Part shown: piece after piece, positions 42,760 to 51,652 of the stretch
Layout of the letters: each line of letters starts with the position of its first letter
Numbering within the stretch: the first letter of the stretch is position 1
Assembly: GCF_000321025.1 (NCBI RefSeq)
Contig: NZ_HE610718.1
Location: forward strand, 38,872 to 102,871
Reading direction: 5' to 3'
DNA: 64,000 bases
Source: Peptoniphilus senegalensis JC140
GTDB taxonomy: Bacteria > Bacillota > Clostridia > Tissierellales > Peptoniphilaceae
Notes under the pieces: generated by a model
The model's input: the letters and a program-made list of their open reading frames with translations, nothing else
Told to the model about the DNA's origin: nothing
The model's database searches: none
Program-made: the position numbers and the translations under genes

Positions 42760-44265
42760 TTAATTTTCAATTTTCAAATATTTATTTATTGTCATTCTCT
42801 TTAACACAAATACAATTACTGCAAGTATTACTATTCCAATTGGAAGTGTAAGTGCTGGCTTTCCTATTATGCCTGATATTAAGAAGGCAAGAGCTGACGC
42901 ACAGCCTACGCTAATTGCATAGGGAAGCTGACTGGACACATGGGCTATGTGGTCACAGCCTGCTCCTGCTGATGACAAAATTGTTGTGTCAGAAATTGGT
43001 GAGCAGTGGTCTCCAAATACTGAACCAGAAAAAATTGCCGCAAGGACAATTGTAAGGAAGTGCATGTGGTCTGTGTGCATTAGGATTGGCACAATTATTG
43101 GAATTAAAATACCAAAAGTTCCCCATGCTGTTCCTGTTGAGAAGGACAAAAATGCTCCAACTACAAAAATTATTGCTGGTAAAAGCCACATTGGCATTGT
43201 TGAATTAGAAATAAGAGACGCAATGTAGGATCCTGTGTTTAAAAATTCGTCGCTTGTTATTCCTCCAATTGTCCATGCAAGAGAAAGAATTACTATGGCA
43301 GATACCATTGTCTTCATTCCTTCTACGATTCCCTTCATAAATTCTTCAAACTTTAAAAGTTTTCTTGGAATATATAATACAAAGGAAACGACAATTGCAA
43401 AGAAGGCTCCTATTACTAGGGACAAGTTTACATTTGCATCGCCAAAGGCAGCTGCTGCTCCCACTCCATCAGAGAAAAATCCTCCAGTCTTTAGCATCAT
43501 CATTACTGTTACAAAAATTAATACTACAATTGGCACTACAAGGTCATAAACTTTTCCATTTTTTGAATACTCATAACCTACATCTTCTTTTTCAATTATT
43601 CTTGATGTGTCATTTAATTCATACTTTTCCATTACTCCCATTTCTATATCTGTTGTTGAAAAATATAGGATTAAAAGAAGAGTAAGTATGGGATAGACAT
43701 TCATAGGTATTGTGCTTAAAAATATACTCATTGGGTTTTTTACGCCAGTATCTCCTATTACTGCAACTACTGATGCTGCCCAAGATGATACTGGTGCAAG
43801 AATACATACAGGCGCTGCTGTGGAGTCAATTATGTGGGCAAGTTTTGCCCTTGAGACTTTGTTTTCGTCAATAATTGGCTTCATAACTGCACCGACTGTT
43901 AGGCAGTTAAAGTAATCGTCGATAAAAATTAACATTCCAAGAAAAGCTGTGGCTAGTTTTGCCATTTTTTTGCTTTTAATCTTTTTACTTGCCCACTTTC
44001 CATAGGCAAAAGATCCCCCTGCCATATTCATTACCATTACAAGAGAGCCAAGCATGGTCAAAAAGACTAGCATTAAGGCGTTGTCGCCCAGCTTAGTTCC
44101 CATTAAATCAAAAACTGTTTCTAAGGCGGCAATAATATTTCCACCAGTGTAAATAAGTCCTCCAGATAAAATGCCAATTAAAAGTGAAGTTATTACTTCT
44201 TTAGTTATAAGTGCCAAGGCAATGGCAACTATTGGAGGAACTATTGATAAAATTCCAAATTCCAT
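42760..44265 (-). CDS. NhaC-family Na+/H+ antiporter
   Basis: A 501-residue polytopic transporter with about 11-12 helices, starting FGILSIVPPIVAIALALITKEV and including the family signatures IFIDDYFNCLTVG, APVSSWAASV, GTAWGTFGILIPI and GDHCSPISDTTILSSAGAGC near 420-440. NhaC proteins exchange Na+ for H+, but relatives carry malate/lactate or amino acids. It lies ten bases after the barrel protein gene, so that enzyme may act on its substrate. Confidence 0.9.
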   Translation of the reverse strand: MEFGILSIVPPIVAIALALITKEVITSLLIGILSGGLIYTGGNIIAALETVFDLMGTKLGDNALMLVFLTMLGSLVMVMNMAGGSFAYGKWASKKIKSKKMAKLATAFLGMLIFIDDYFNCLTVGAVMKPIIDENKVSRAKLAHIIDSTAAPVCILAPVSSWAASVVAVIGDTGVKNPMSIFLSTIPMNVYPILTLLLILYFSTTDIEMGVMEKYELNDTSRIIEKEDVGYEYSKNGKVYDLVVPIVVLIFVTVMMMLKTGGFFSDGVGAAAAFGDANVNLSLVIGAFFAIVVSFVLYIPRKLLKFEEFMKGIVEGMKTMVSAIVILSLAWTIGGITSDEFLNTGSYIASLISNSTMPMWLLPAIIFVVGAFLSFSTGTAWGTFGILIPIIVPILMHTDHMHFLTIVLAAIFSGSVFGDHCSPISDTTILSSAGAGCDHIAHVSSQLPYAISVGCASALAFLISGIIGKPALTLPIGIVILAVIVFVLKRMTINKYLKIEN

Positions 44266-44275
44266 TTCTTCCCCT

Positions 44276-44998
44276 TTATTTCTCCTTTTCTTTCATGTTA
44301 AATCTATACTTATCCATAACTTCTGAAAAAATTTCAGAGCTTGACTGTGGTGTATAAGTGATGGCATTTGCTCCTGCGTCTATTGTCTCAAGTATATGCT
44401 CATCTGTATGTCCACCTGTTGCGATAATTGGGAATTCATCTCCAAGTATCTTTCTTGTATATTTTACTAATTCTGCAGTCTTTTTGCCGCCAGCAATATT
44501 TAAAACTCTTGCTCCTGCATCTACCTTGCCCTTTATGTCATCATACTTCGTTATTACTGTTGCAATAACTGCTATGTCTAGGGTCTTTGAAATTAGTTCT
44601 ATGTTTTCATTTGACATTGGTGCATTTACTACAACTCCTGTTGCTCCAAGTAGCTCTGCTTGTAGTCCAATGTTTACTGATCTTAATCCTGATGTCGTTC
44701 CGCCACCTATTCCAACAAAAACTGGAACTGATGCAACTTCTATTATTGCTGATATTATTTTTAGTTGTGGAGTAAAAGGATAGACAGACATAATTGCCTG
44801 TGCGTTGTTATTTACTACAACTGGAATATCATTTGTAAACATGAGAGATTTTATTCGCTTTCCCATAAAATTTATTCCACTTGCCCTATATGTAACTTCA
44901 GGAACAGACACTTGTCTTCTTCTAAGTTCAGTCTCTATACTTGGAACAAATTTCTTTTTCTTTTCTATATTTTCGAAATTAGTTTCAAAATTTTCCAT
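44276..44998 (-). CDS. Uncharacterised beta/alpha-barrel protein
   Basis: A 240-residue TIM-barrel-like protein of unknown function, often annotated only as a hydrolase. A glycine-rich phosphate-binding-like loop (VFVGIGGGTTSGLRSVNIG, ~93-111) and the C-terminal FPIIATGGHTDEHILETIDAGANAITYTP region (seen in pieces near 190-217) resemble ThiG/TrpF-type phosphate sites. No catalytic set can be named. It precedes the NhaC antiporter by ten bases, and that pairing may indicate the substrate is transported. A TTGACA-18-TATTAT promoter lies upstream. Confidence 0.7.
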   Translation of the reverse strand: MENFETNFENIEKKKKFVPSIETELRRRQVSVPEVTYRASGINFMGKRIKSLMFTNDIPVVVNNNAQAIMSVYPFTPQLKIISAIIEVASVPVFVGIGGGTTSGLRSVNIGLQAELLGATGVVVNAPMSNENIELISKTLDIAVIATVITKYDDIKGKVDAGARVLNIAGGKKTAELVKYTRKILGDEFPIIATGGHTDEHILETIDAGANAITYTPQSSSEIFSEVMDKYRFNMKEKEK

Positions 44999-45034
44999 AT
45001 TTCCTCCATATAAGTAAAATTTCTAATTATATCT

Positions 45035-45064
45035 ATAATAATAAAATTTTGACTAAAATGTCAA
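45035..45064 (-). promoter_or_regulatory. Promoter for the barrel protein-nhaC pair
   Basis: Minus-strand TTGACA (45059-45064), 18 bases, TATTAT (45035-45040). The ATG is 37 bases downstream. Confidence 0.65.
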
Positions 45065-45080
45065 TTCAAATTATATCACA

Positions 45081-45109
45081 TTATAAAAACAATAAATCTA
45101 TGATATACT
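45081..45109 (+). promoter_or_regulatory. Extended -10 promoter for the HEPN-nuclease fusion
   Basis: TTATAA (45081-45086), 17 bases, TATACT (45104-45109) preceded by TGA. Divergent from the barrel-gene promoter. Confidence 0.6.
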
Positions 45110-45141
45110 TTTTTTATAATTAAAATGAAAGAAGGATGACA

Positions 45142-46044
45142 ATGCTTCCTAATTTAAAAAGATTTGGATTTGAATTTGAAAATTGCGAAAATAGAATTTC
45201 TTATTCAATTTATCACGAAAATAAACCAATTAAACTAACAGAAGAGATGACAAAAATTTTGGAATACCTCCTTTGGTATGTCCCCAACATAAACTCAATT
45301 CAATCGCCAGAAAATGAACTCACATCTTCTATTAATTTTGAAAATTTTGTCTTTGGCATAATAAAATCTTATATGAATTTAGAAAATAAGGATGTTGCCT
45401 TTTTAGATTACATAGACAAAGACATTGTAAAATTTTATGAGAAGAAAATTTGTCCTCACTCACAAAAGATAATTTTGATTCAAGGAGAAAGGGAATCTAA
45501 AACTGACTCCCTCCTTCGTCACATAAGAAATGCCCTTGCTCATGGACACTTTACAATAGTGGAGGATATGTTAATTGGCTTCGACTATAAAACTGCAACA
45601 GAGGGCAGAGAAGTTTGTACAGGAATCTTTAAAATTTTCCCACAAAATCTCTTGCGAGGACTTTCAAGCCTTGACGAAGAAATAACAGCAGAAAAGCTAG
45701 CACAAATTTCCCTTCAAAGAACTGGCTACATAGTTGAAAGATTTAAAAATACAAGGAAAGATGCTTCTTTTGACTTTTATGTTAAAAAGGGCAAAAAGAG
45801 ATATGCTCTTGAAATAAAAAAATACAATAACATCGAAGTTTTACCAGAGTCTGAAGTAAAATCCTTAGTCAATAAATTTTCTAATTTATATCAAGGCATC
45901 ACTCCCGTTCTATTTGTAAACACTTCTTTCTTAAAAAAGGAAACTAAGAAAAAATTAAAGGAAGAAAATGTTATAATTTTGGATATAAAAAATATTTTAA
46001 AAATGTTGGATAACCGAGATATTTTAGCTGAAATAGATGCCTAA
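45142..46044 (+). CDS. HEPN plus PD-(D/E)XK fusion protein, possible defence nuclease
   Basis: A 300-residue soluble protein with no named family. Residues 1-165 resemble a HEPN RNase: RHIRNALAHGHF contains R129-x4-H134, the usual catalytic R-x4-6-H. Residues 190-290 look like a restriction-endonuclease fold: a Glu near 199 (TGYIVER), Asp211 (FDFYV), E224-I-K226 (ALEIKKY). Such a pairing occurs in abortive-infection-type proteins. Start ATG at 45142 is six bases after GAAGG; the ATG two codons earlier overlaps the site. It stands alone between a barrel gene and DUF1294 and has its own promoter and terminator. Confidence 0.65.
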   Translation: MLPNLKRFGFEFENCENRISYSIYHENKPIKLTEEMTKILEYLLWYVPNINSIQSPENELTSSINFENFVFGIIKSYMNLENKDVAFLDYIDKDIVKFYEKKICPHSQKIILIQGERESKTDSLLRHIRNALAHGHFTIVEDMLIGFDYKTATEGREVCTGIFKIFPQNLLRGLSSLDEEITAEKLAQISLQRTGYIVERFKNTRKDASFDFYVKKGKKRYALEIKKYNNIEVLPESEVKSLVNKFSNLYQGITPVLFVNTSFLKKETKKKLKEENVIILDIKNILKMLDNRDILAEIDA

Positions 46045-46046
46045 AA

Positions 46047-46078
46047 AAGGATGCAATTTTTTTTGCATCCTTAATTTT
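46047..46078. terminator. Bidirectional terminator between the HEPN fusion and DUF1294
   Basis: AAGGATGCAA/TTGCATCCTT (46047-46056 with 46063-46072) with T-rich flanks, between convergent genes. Confidence 0.85.
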
Positions 46079-46313
46079 TTATTAAATAAATTGTAAGAGC
46101 CATGCCAATGATGTTGGCTATGTAAAATTTTTTCTCACGAGTCTTGTGACGGAAAATCTCCATTCCAAGAAAGCCTCCTAATCCTGCAAAGATTGAAAGT
46201 GTCAAAAGAGTTTTTTCGCTTATTCTCCACATATCGTGCTTGGCCTTGTACTTATCTATGCCATACAGAATAAAATTTATGAGGTTTAAAATTATTATAT
46301 ATTTATTTTCCAT
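46071..46313 (-). CDS. DUF1294 small membrane protein
   Basis: An 80-residue protein with about three short helices and the family signature NFILYGIDKYKAKHDMWRISE (seen from residue 12) and LGGFLGMEIFRHKT near 46. DUF1294 proteins are membrane-embedded and of unknown function. Its stop overlaps the shared terminator. It is probably monocistronic; the only other gene on its side is the lipoprotein at 46393. Confidence 0.88.
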   Translation of the reverse strand: MENKYIIILNLINFILYGIDKYKAKHDMWRISEKTLLTLSIFAGLGGFLGMEIFRHKTREKKFYIANIIGMALTIYLIKN

Positions 46314-46392
46314 TAAATCATCCTCAACTTATAAACTACAAAATATAATATCACAAGTTGAATATGAAATTAAAAATTTTTTTAATAAAGGC

Positions 46393-46875
46393 TTACTCCA
46401 TCAGTTCATATTTAGCAGCACCAGCTTCAAATTTTTCATTGTCTAAACTTTCAACTAAGTTGTCAAAGTCCTCTTGGCTTTTTTTATAATCATCTACTTC
46501 TTTCCCATACTTAATTTTTAAAATTTCATTGGCAAGGTCCTTATCAATTGAAGAAAAGTATAGGTCTTCTCCTGAATACCTAACTTCTTCTGCATCAGTT
46601 AAGATAAGTAGGATTACTCCATTTATAAAAGCTTTTTTTAAGGACTCATCTTGGCTTATGTCAGACTCGCCACTTAGTTTAATTTCCAAATCCTTGCTTT
46701 TTACTTTATAATCTTCAGGCTTATAGGGTCTCCAGTCAATCCTTCCAACTAATTTCTCTAGACCCCTTTCCTTAGACAAATCTGTCTTCATAGGATAAAG
46801 AGATTTATTCTCACAAGCAGTGAGGAAAAGCATTAAGACTCCTAATACAAATAAAAATTTAAAATATTTTTTCAT
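46393..46875 (-). CDS. Lipoprotein of unknown family
   Basis: A 160-residue lipoprotein with signal MKKYFKFLFVLGVLMLF and lipobox LTAC (Cys21). The mature part is acidic and mostly predicted helical, with YKVKSKDLEIKLSG near 57 and YFSSIDKDLANEILKIKYGK near 108; it might be a DUF4825-like domain, but that is a guess. No catalytic residues are evident. It lies between the pxp-operon terminator and DUF1294. Confidence 0.7.
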   Translation of the reverse strand: MKKYFKFLFVLGVLMLFLTACENKSLYPMKTDLSKERGLEKLVGRIDWRPYKPEDYKVKSKDLEIKLSGESDISQDESLKKAFINGVILLILTDAEEVRYSGEDLYFSSIDKDLANEILKIKYGKEVDDYKKSQEDFDNLVESLDNEKFEAGAAKYELME

Positions 46876-46947
46876 AGAAAGGACTCCTTTAAACTTTATT
46901 ACTTTACTTAATTATACTCTTCGTCTACTTAATCTACAAATTTTTAA

Positions 46948-47006
46948 GCATAAAAAATCTGTCAAGTTTTGATGTGTACACATCATTTCCCTGACAGATT
47001 TTTAAA
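46948..47006 (-). terminator. Terminator of the pxp operon, with an internal palindrome
   Basis: Outer arms AAAAATCTGTCA/TGACAGATTTTT (46953-46964 with 46992-47003) enclose a perfect 14-base palindrome, GATGTGTACACATC (46971-46984). A T run follows on the minus strand. Confidence 0.8.
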
Positions 47007-47023
47007 ATTTGTATTAAAAGTTT

Positions 47024-47821
47024 TTAGAATACTGAGACATAAGAATCTTTCTTGTCTAAGATAAGCATGTGACCAGGAGCATGAGTGATCATAATTTCTG
47101 GTTTAGATGCCATAGCAACAGCCTGAGGTGTTACACCGCAAGCCCAAAATACTGGCACTTCCCCTTCTTTAATTTCACTTCTTTCGCCAAAGTCTGGCTT
47201 GTCAATGTCTTTGATTCCTATAACAGCTGGATCTCCAATGTGAATTGGTGCGCCATGAGTTGCTGGGAATCTTGCTGTTACAGTTGTTGCTCTTACAATG
47301 TCCTTGTAAGGGATTGGTCTCATTGATACAACTGTGTTTCCATGGAAAATTCCTGCTGGCTCTGTCGCTATATTTGTTATATACATTGGCACATTGTGTT
47401 CATCTTCAATATGTCTTACGGGCACATCTGCTTCAAGCATTGCCTTTTCAAAGGAGAAGGAACAACCAATTACAAAGGTAACGAAATCATCTTGCCATAC
47501 ATCTTTTAAGTCCTTAACTTCTTCTACGAATTCGCCATTTTTATAAATTCTATACCTTGGCACATCAGTCCTAATGTCGGCACCATCTGCCATAATTTTT
47601 GTAAGAGGACTTCCTTCGTCTAATACTTCAAGTATTGGACATGGCTTTGGATTTCTTTGTGCAAAGAGCAAAAAGTCATAGGCATATTTTCTTGGAAGTA
47701 TAGCAAGGTTAGCTTGCAAATATCCTTCACTCATACCTGAAGTTGGAAGATCAACTTCGCCCTTTCTTATGAGTTCTCTAACATCCTTTGGATACATTTT
47801 TGCAAGTTGGCTTAATTTCAT
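47024..47821 (-). CDS. DUF1445 putative hydro-lyase (YcsI-like)
   Basis: A 265-residue protein of the DUF1445 family, related to YcsI of B. subtilis and to D-glutamate cyclase-like proteins. Signatures are GMSEGYLQANLAILP (29-43), FVIGCSFSFE near 126, THGAPIHIGDPAVIGI near 188, and a closing ITHAPGHMLILD. In mitochondria a relative interconverts D-glutamate and 5-oxoproline, which would fit this operon; that is inference. It overlaps pxpC by four bases and ends the operon. Confidence 0.85.
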   Translation of the reverse strand: MKLSQLAKMYPKDVRELIRKGEVDLPTSGMSEGYLQANLAILPRKYAYDFLLFAQRNPKPCPILEVLDEGSPLTKIMADGADIRTDVPRYRIYKNGEFVEEVKDLKDVWQDDFVTFVIGCSFSFEKAMLEADVPVRHIEDEHNVPMYITNIATEPAGIFHGNTVVSMRPIPYKDIVRATTVTARFPATHGAPIHIGDPAVIGIKDIDKPDFGERSEIKEGEVPVFWACGVTPQAVAMASKPEIMITHAPGHMLILDKKDSYVSVF

Positions 47822-48762
47822 ATTATTGACTCCTTCTTTATATCATCAAATTTGTTTTTATAATCAATAGTTAACTTTTGAGCTTCTTCAATGGTAACTT
47901 TTTGGAAAAGAACCTTGTCCAAGAAAGTCATTTGTGCAAGCTTTGGAAGGTCTGGTGTAATTACATTTCCAATTTTTGTATAGCCACCAGTAGTTTGTCT
48001 GTCTGCAACAAGGATAATTGGTTGACCATTTGCTGGCACTTGGATTGAGCCGAAATTAGTTCCGTCAGAAATAATATCTGCTGTCTCTTTGTGTTCAATT
48101 TCAGTTCCCTTTAATCTAATTCCCATTCTGTCAAAGTCCTTAGTCACTTGGTAGCCACCTGACCTAAATAGGTCGTGGATTCCCTTTTCAGTGAAATAAT
48201 CATCTTGAGGTCCAAGGACAACTCTTAAAATATTGCAATGCGAAAACTTTGGAAGATATTTTTCAGGTATTCTTCTCATTGTCTTTTCTCTAGACTTTTT
48301 GATGTTTAAAGTATCCTTTGCTTTTAAAGCTCTGCCATCAATTCCACCCATTTTTGTCTTGATGTGAGTTGACTTTGAGCCGTTTACCATAGGCACATCA
48401 ATAGAACCGCCAAAGGCTAAATAAGACCTTATGCCTTCATTTACTTTTCCAAATTGAAGAGTGTCCCCTGCTTTTACTTTTATAGTTTCAAACATTGGAA
48501 TAGCTTGTCCATTAATCTTTGGACTCATATCAGAACCTGTTATTGCAAGAGTTAAATCTTCGTTAAATTTCAAAGTTGGTCCAAAGTAAGTCATTTCAAG
48601 TACAGCTTCGTCAAGTTTATTTCCTACTAAAATATTTGCAAGTCTAAAGTTGTAATCATCCATGGCTCCTGATGTAGGAATACCCAATTCTTGATAACCG
48701 TATCTACCAGAATCTTGAATTGTTGTAAGAATTCCACCATTTATTACATCAATACTACTCAT
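47818..48762 (-). CDS. pxpC: 5-oxoprolinase subunit PxpC
   Basis: Carboxyltransferase-like subunit (KipA-related, AHS2 domain), 314 residues, acting with PxpA and PxpB to hydrolyse 5-oxoproline with ATP. Landmarks are TIQDSGRYGYQELGIPTSGAMD near 14-35 (seen in pieces), RVVLGPQDDYF near 203, and a final RQTTGGYTKIGNV. Start ATG at 48762 follows GAGGGG; the GTG three codons upstream sits on the ribosome site. It overlaps pxpB by eight bases. Confidence 0.9.
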   Translation of the reverse strand: MSSIDVINGGILTTIQDSGRYGYQELGIPTSGAMDDYNFRLANILVGNKLDEAVLEMTYFGPTLKFNEDLTLAITGSDMSPKINGQAIPMFETIKVKAGDTLQFGKVNEGIRSYLAFGGSIDVPMVNGSKSTHIKTKMGGIDGRALKAKDTLNIKKSREKTMRRIPEKYLPKFSHCNILRVVLGPQDDYFTEKGIHDLFRSGGYQVTKDFDRMGIRLKGTEIEHKETADIISDGTNFGSIQVPANGQPIILVADRQTTGGYTKIGNVITPDLPKLAQMTFLDKVLFQKVTIEEAQKLTIDYKNKFDDIKKESII

Positions 48763-49501
48763 GAAGATCACCCCTCTTTACTTTTTTAATTGAAACTTTA
48801 TAGGTATCATTTTCCACTTCTTTTGCTATCTTGTCATATTCATTTTTATCAATTGAGACGTATCTAATGTAGTCTCCAGCTTGGATAAATACTGGCGGCT
48901 CCTTAGTATCATCGTAAAGTTTAAGTGGAGTTCTGCCAATTAATTGCCAACCTCCAGGTGATTCTAGTGGATACATACCAGTTTGGTTGGCTGCAATACC
49001 AACAGAGCCTGGTTCAATTTTGAGTCTAGGACTCTTTAATCTAGGAGTAGCAATTCTTTCATCAAGACCACCAAGATAAGTGAAGCCTGGCATAAAGCCC
49101 ATCATATAAACTAAATAATCTGTGCCAGAGTGAATTTTTATAACTTCCTCTATGCTAAGATTTGCATTTTCAGCAACAAAGTCAATATCTGGACCATATT
49201 CTTTTCCATAAAGTGTAGGAATTTCAATTAGTCTAACTTCATCACTTTCTTTATTTGAATCCGCCTCGCTAAGTCCCTTTAGAATATCTACCATTTCGCC
49301 ATAAGAAATTTTTACTGGGTCATAATTAATTAGTACTGACCTATAAGTTGGCAAAATATCCAAGATTCCATCTAATTTTTTCTTTTTTAAATTTTCTACA
49401 ACTGCGGCAATTTTTGCATTGATTTCTTTTTCAATTGTATTGCCAAATTCCATGACAATGGCGGAATCGCCAGCAGTTAGAAATTTTATTTTATCATACA
49501 T
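48755..49501 (-). CDS. pxpB: 5-oxoprolinase subunit PxpB
   Basis: AHS1-domain subunit (KipI-related), 248 residues. The family motifs include LTAGDSAIVMEFGN (6-19), LPTYRSVLINYDP near 50, MMGFMPGFTYLGGLD near 130, and GWQLIGRTPL near 183. It forms the PxpBC complex that activates oxoproline. The ATG at 49501 follows AGGAG. It sits 14 bases after the NRAMP permease gene. Confidence 0.92.
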   Translation of the reverse strand: MYDKIKFLTAGDSAIVMEFGNTIEKEINAKIAAVVENLKKKKLDGILDILPTYRSVLINYDPVKISYGEMVDILKGLSEADSNKESDEVRLIEIPTLYGKEYGPDIDFVAENANLSIEEVIKIHSGTDYLVYMMGFMPGFTYLGGLDERIATPRLKSPRLKIEPGSVGIAANQTGMYPLESPGGWQLIGRTPLKLYDDTKEPPVFIQAGDYIRYVSIDKNEYDKIAKEVENDTYKVSIKKVKRGDLHE

Positions 49502-49515
49502 TTTTATCTCCTAAC

Positions 49516-50721
49516 TTAGCCAAATAGTTTTCCAATATTTGCTATTACAGTTTGAACTCCCATGAATGCAGTAACTGCAACTACAATCCAACCAAGAATG
49601 AAAAGTAGATTAGAGTGAACATAGTCCCCAACGATTTTCTTGTTCTTTGATGCAAGTAAAATTACTGCAAGAGTTATGGGAAGAATAAAACCATTAAGTG
49701 TACCAACTACTACTAATAGAGTTTGTGGTTGTCCAATAAAGATAAACATAATTGTAGATAATACGATAAAGGCAATTGTAACTATATTTTCATGATCAGC
49801 TACAAATTTGAATAATGTCTTTAAAAAAGATACTGAAGTATAAGCTGCACCTACTACTGAAGTAAAGGCTGCTGCTGCAAATACAAATCCAAAAATCTTA
49901 TATCCAATTACACCTGATGCAGCTAAAAATGAAGATGCTGCAATGTTATCAGGGTCAATTTGTGCTCCTGCCATTTTTGTAACACCAAGAATTGCTAGGA
50001 ATAGTAAAACTCTAACGATAAAAGCAACACCAATACCAAGTGATGCAGATTTTGTAACTTGTGAAAGATTTTCTTCTCCAGTGATTCCTGCATCAATAAG
50101 TCTGTGTCCACCTGAGAATATAATATAACCACCAACAGTTCCTCCGATTAGAGTAAGAGTTGGTTGTAAAATACTATTAAATCCACCTGAAGGTCCTACT
50201 GCTGATTTTAAAGCTTCTCCAACTGGTGGTTGAGTCTTAATTGCTACAAAGGCAATTAGGATAATCATAAGTGCACCTAAAACTTGTGTAACTCTATCCA
50301 TAATTGAAGATGCAGATTTAGATGAGAATAAAATTATACCAATTACTCCACCAATAGCTGCACCGATTTTTACATCAACTCCAAAAATTACATTAAGTCC
50401 AAGTCCAGCACCGCCGACATTACCAATATTAAATGCCAAACCGCCAAGAGCAACTAAAAATGCAATTACATATCCAAGTCCAGGAAGTACATTGTTTGCA
50501 ATGTCTTGTCCTCTCATTTTAGAAACTGCAATAACTCTCCATACATTAAGCTGTGCTATGTATGAAAAGATTATTGAAATTAAAATTACAGCTGCGAAGT
50601 CTGCTCCAATTTTTGTAGTAAAAGTAGCAGTTTGTGTCATAAATCCAGGTCCTATGGCAGATGTTGCCATTAGGAAAGCTGCTCCTAATAGGACTGATAA
50701 ATTATTTTTATTTTTTTCCAT
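49516..50721 (-). CDS. NRAMP-family transporter in the pxp operon
   Basis: A 401-residue NRAMP-related transporter with about 11 helices (start ATSAIGPGFMTQTATFT). Its first segment lacks the DPGN metal-binding motif of true Mn/Fe NRAMPs: the corresponding text is SAIGPGFMTQT. It matches the YcsG-type members found beside pxp genes, so oxoproline or an amino acid rather than metal is the likelier substrate. It lies between pxpA and pxpB, 10 and 14 bases away. Confidence 0.88.
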   Translation of the reverse strand: MEKNKNNLSVLLGAAFLMATSAIGPGFMTQTATFTTKIGADFAAVILISIIFSYIAQLNVWRVIAVSKMRGQDIANNVLPGLGYVIAFLVALGGLAFNIGNVGGAGLGLNVIFGVDVKIGAAIGGVIGIILFSSKSASSIMDRVTQVLGALMIILIAFVAIKTQPPVGEALKSAVGPSGGFNSILQPTLTLIGGTVGGYIIFSGGHRLIDAGITGEENLSQVTKSASLGIGVAFIVRVLLFLAILGVTKMAGAQIDPDNIAASSFLAASGVIGYKIFGFVFAAAAFTSVVGAAYTSVSFLKTLFKFVADHENIVTIAFIVLSTIMFIFIGQPQTLLVVVGTLNGFILPITLAVILLASKNKKIVGDYVHSNLLFILGWIVVAVTAFMGVQTVIANIGKLFG

Positions 50722-50731
50722 ATTTTTCTCC

Positions 50732-51505
50732 TTATTTTAAGAAAGAAGTTAAAGATTTAATTTCAATACCTTCTGCCTTAAGTCCTTCTCTAATATTCTT
50801 TACAAATTCAAGAGCTTCTGGATTATCCCCATGAACACAAATAGAATCTGCAACAATGTCAATTTCCTTACCGCTCGCAGTAGTAACTTTATTTTCTTTT
50901 ATCATCTTTACTACTCTTGGGATTGCTTCTTTTGGATCTTTTACAAAAGCGCCAGGCAGAGCTCTATTTACAAGAGTTCCGTCTTCGTTATATCCCCTGT
51001 CAGCAAAGACTTCTTGAGCAACTCTAAGCCCTCTTCTCTTTCCTTCTTTTGCAATGTATGAACCACTAAGTACCATTAAGATTAAATCTTTATCATATTC
51101 TTCTACTGCATCTAAAACTGCATTTGCAAGTTTTTCGTCATTGCAAGCAGTATTGTAAAATGCTCCATGAAGTTTCATGTGTTGAAGTTTTTTGCCATGA
51201 GCTTTTGCAAATGCAGCAAGTGCTCCTACTTGATAAAGCATATATGCTCTTGCTTCTTCAGGTTTGACATCAATTTTTCTTCTGCCAAATCCCATTAAAT
51301 CTGGATAGCCAGGGTGAGCACCAATTTCTACACCATTTTCTGCAGCTGCCTTACAAGTTGCATCCATGATAAGTGGGTCTCCTGCGTGATAACCACAAGC
51401 ACAGTTAATGCTAGTTACATACTTGACAATTTCTGAATCCATTCCAAGCTTATAAGCACCAAAAGATTCTCCAATGTCGCTGTTTAAATCTACAAAATAT
51501 TGCAT
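50732..51505 (-). CDS. pxpA: 5-oxoprolinase subunit PxpA (LamB/YcsF)
   Basis: A 257-residue LamB/YcsF-family protein that, with PxpBC, cleaves 5-oxoproline to glutamate. It starts [19 protein letters not shown] and has [13 protein letters not shown] near 39, [13 protein letters not shown] near 66 and the final [14 protein letters not shown] segment (near residue 225). Start ATG at 51505 follows AGGAGG; the longer frame is leader sequence. It is first gene of the pxpA-NRAMP-pxpB-pxpC-DUF1445 operon behind a TTGCAT-17-TATAAT promoter. Confidence 0.94.
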   Translation of the reverse strand: MQYFVDLNSDIGESFGAYKLGMDSEIVKYVTSINCACGYHAGDPLIMDATCKAAAENGVEIGAHPGYPDLMGFGRRKIDVKPEEARAYMLYQVGALAAFAKAHGKKLQHMKLHGAFYNTACNDEKLANAVLDAVEEYDKDLILMVLSGSYIAKEGKRRGLRVAQEVFADRGYNEDGTLVNRALPGAFVKDPKEAIPRVVKMIKENKVTTASGKEIDIVADSICVHGDNPEALEFVKNIREGLKAEGIEIKSLTSFLK

Positions 51506-51551
51506 TAAATTCCTCCTCTTTCTAAATAAAAAATTGAAATAGCCTAAGTAA

Positions 51552-51580
51552 ATTATAATAAAATTTATTAAAATATGCAA
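51552..51580 (-). promoter_or_regulatory. Promoter of the pxp operon
   Basis: Minus-strand TTGCAT (51575-51580), 17 bases, TATAAT (51552-51557); ATG 47 bases downstream. Confidence 0.6.
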
Positions 51581-51626
51581 ACATTCCCAAATGCTATTTA
51601 ATAAGCTTATACCAATAATAGATAAA

Positions 51627-51652
51627 CAAAAAACGAGGAAATTTCCTCGTTT
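51627..51652 (-). terminator. Terminator of the thiamine-precursor importer operon
   Basis: AAACGAGG/CCTCGTTT (51631-51638 with 51645-51652), a perfect palindrome with AAATTT loop and a T run on the minus strand; it overlaps the stop of the ATPase gene. Confidence 0.85.

Noticed and set aside
46948-47006. The GATGTGTACACATC palindrome as a regulator site
   Set aside because: It sits in the loop of a good terminator downstream of an operon, where a hairpin tip explains it.
49516-50721. A manganese or iron NRAMP transporter
   Set aside because: The DPGN motif is missing and the gene is embedded in the 5-oxoprolinase operon.
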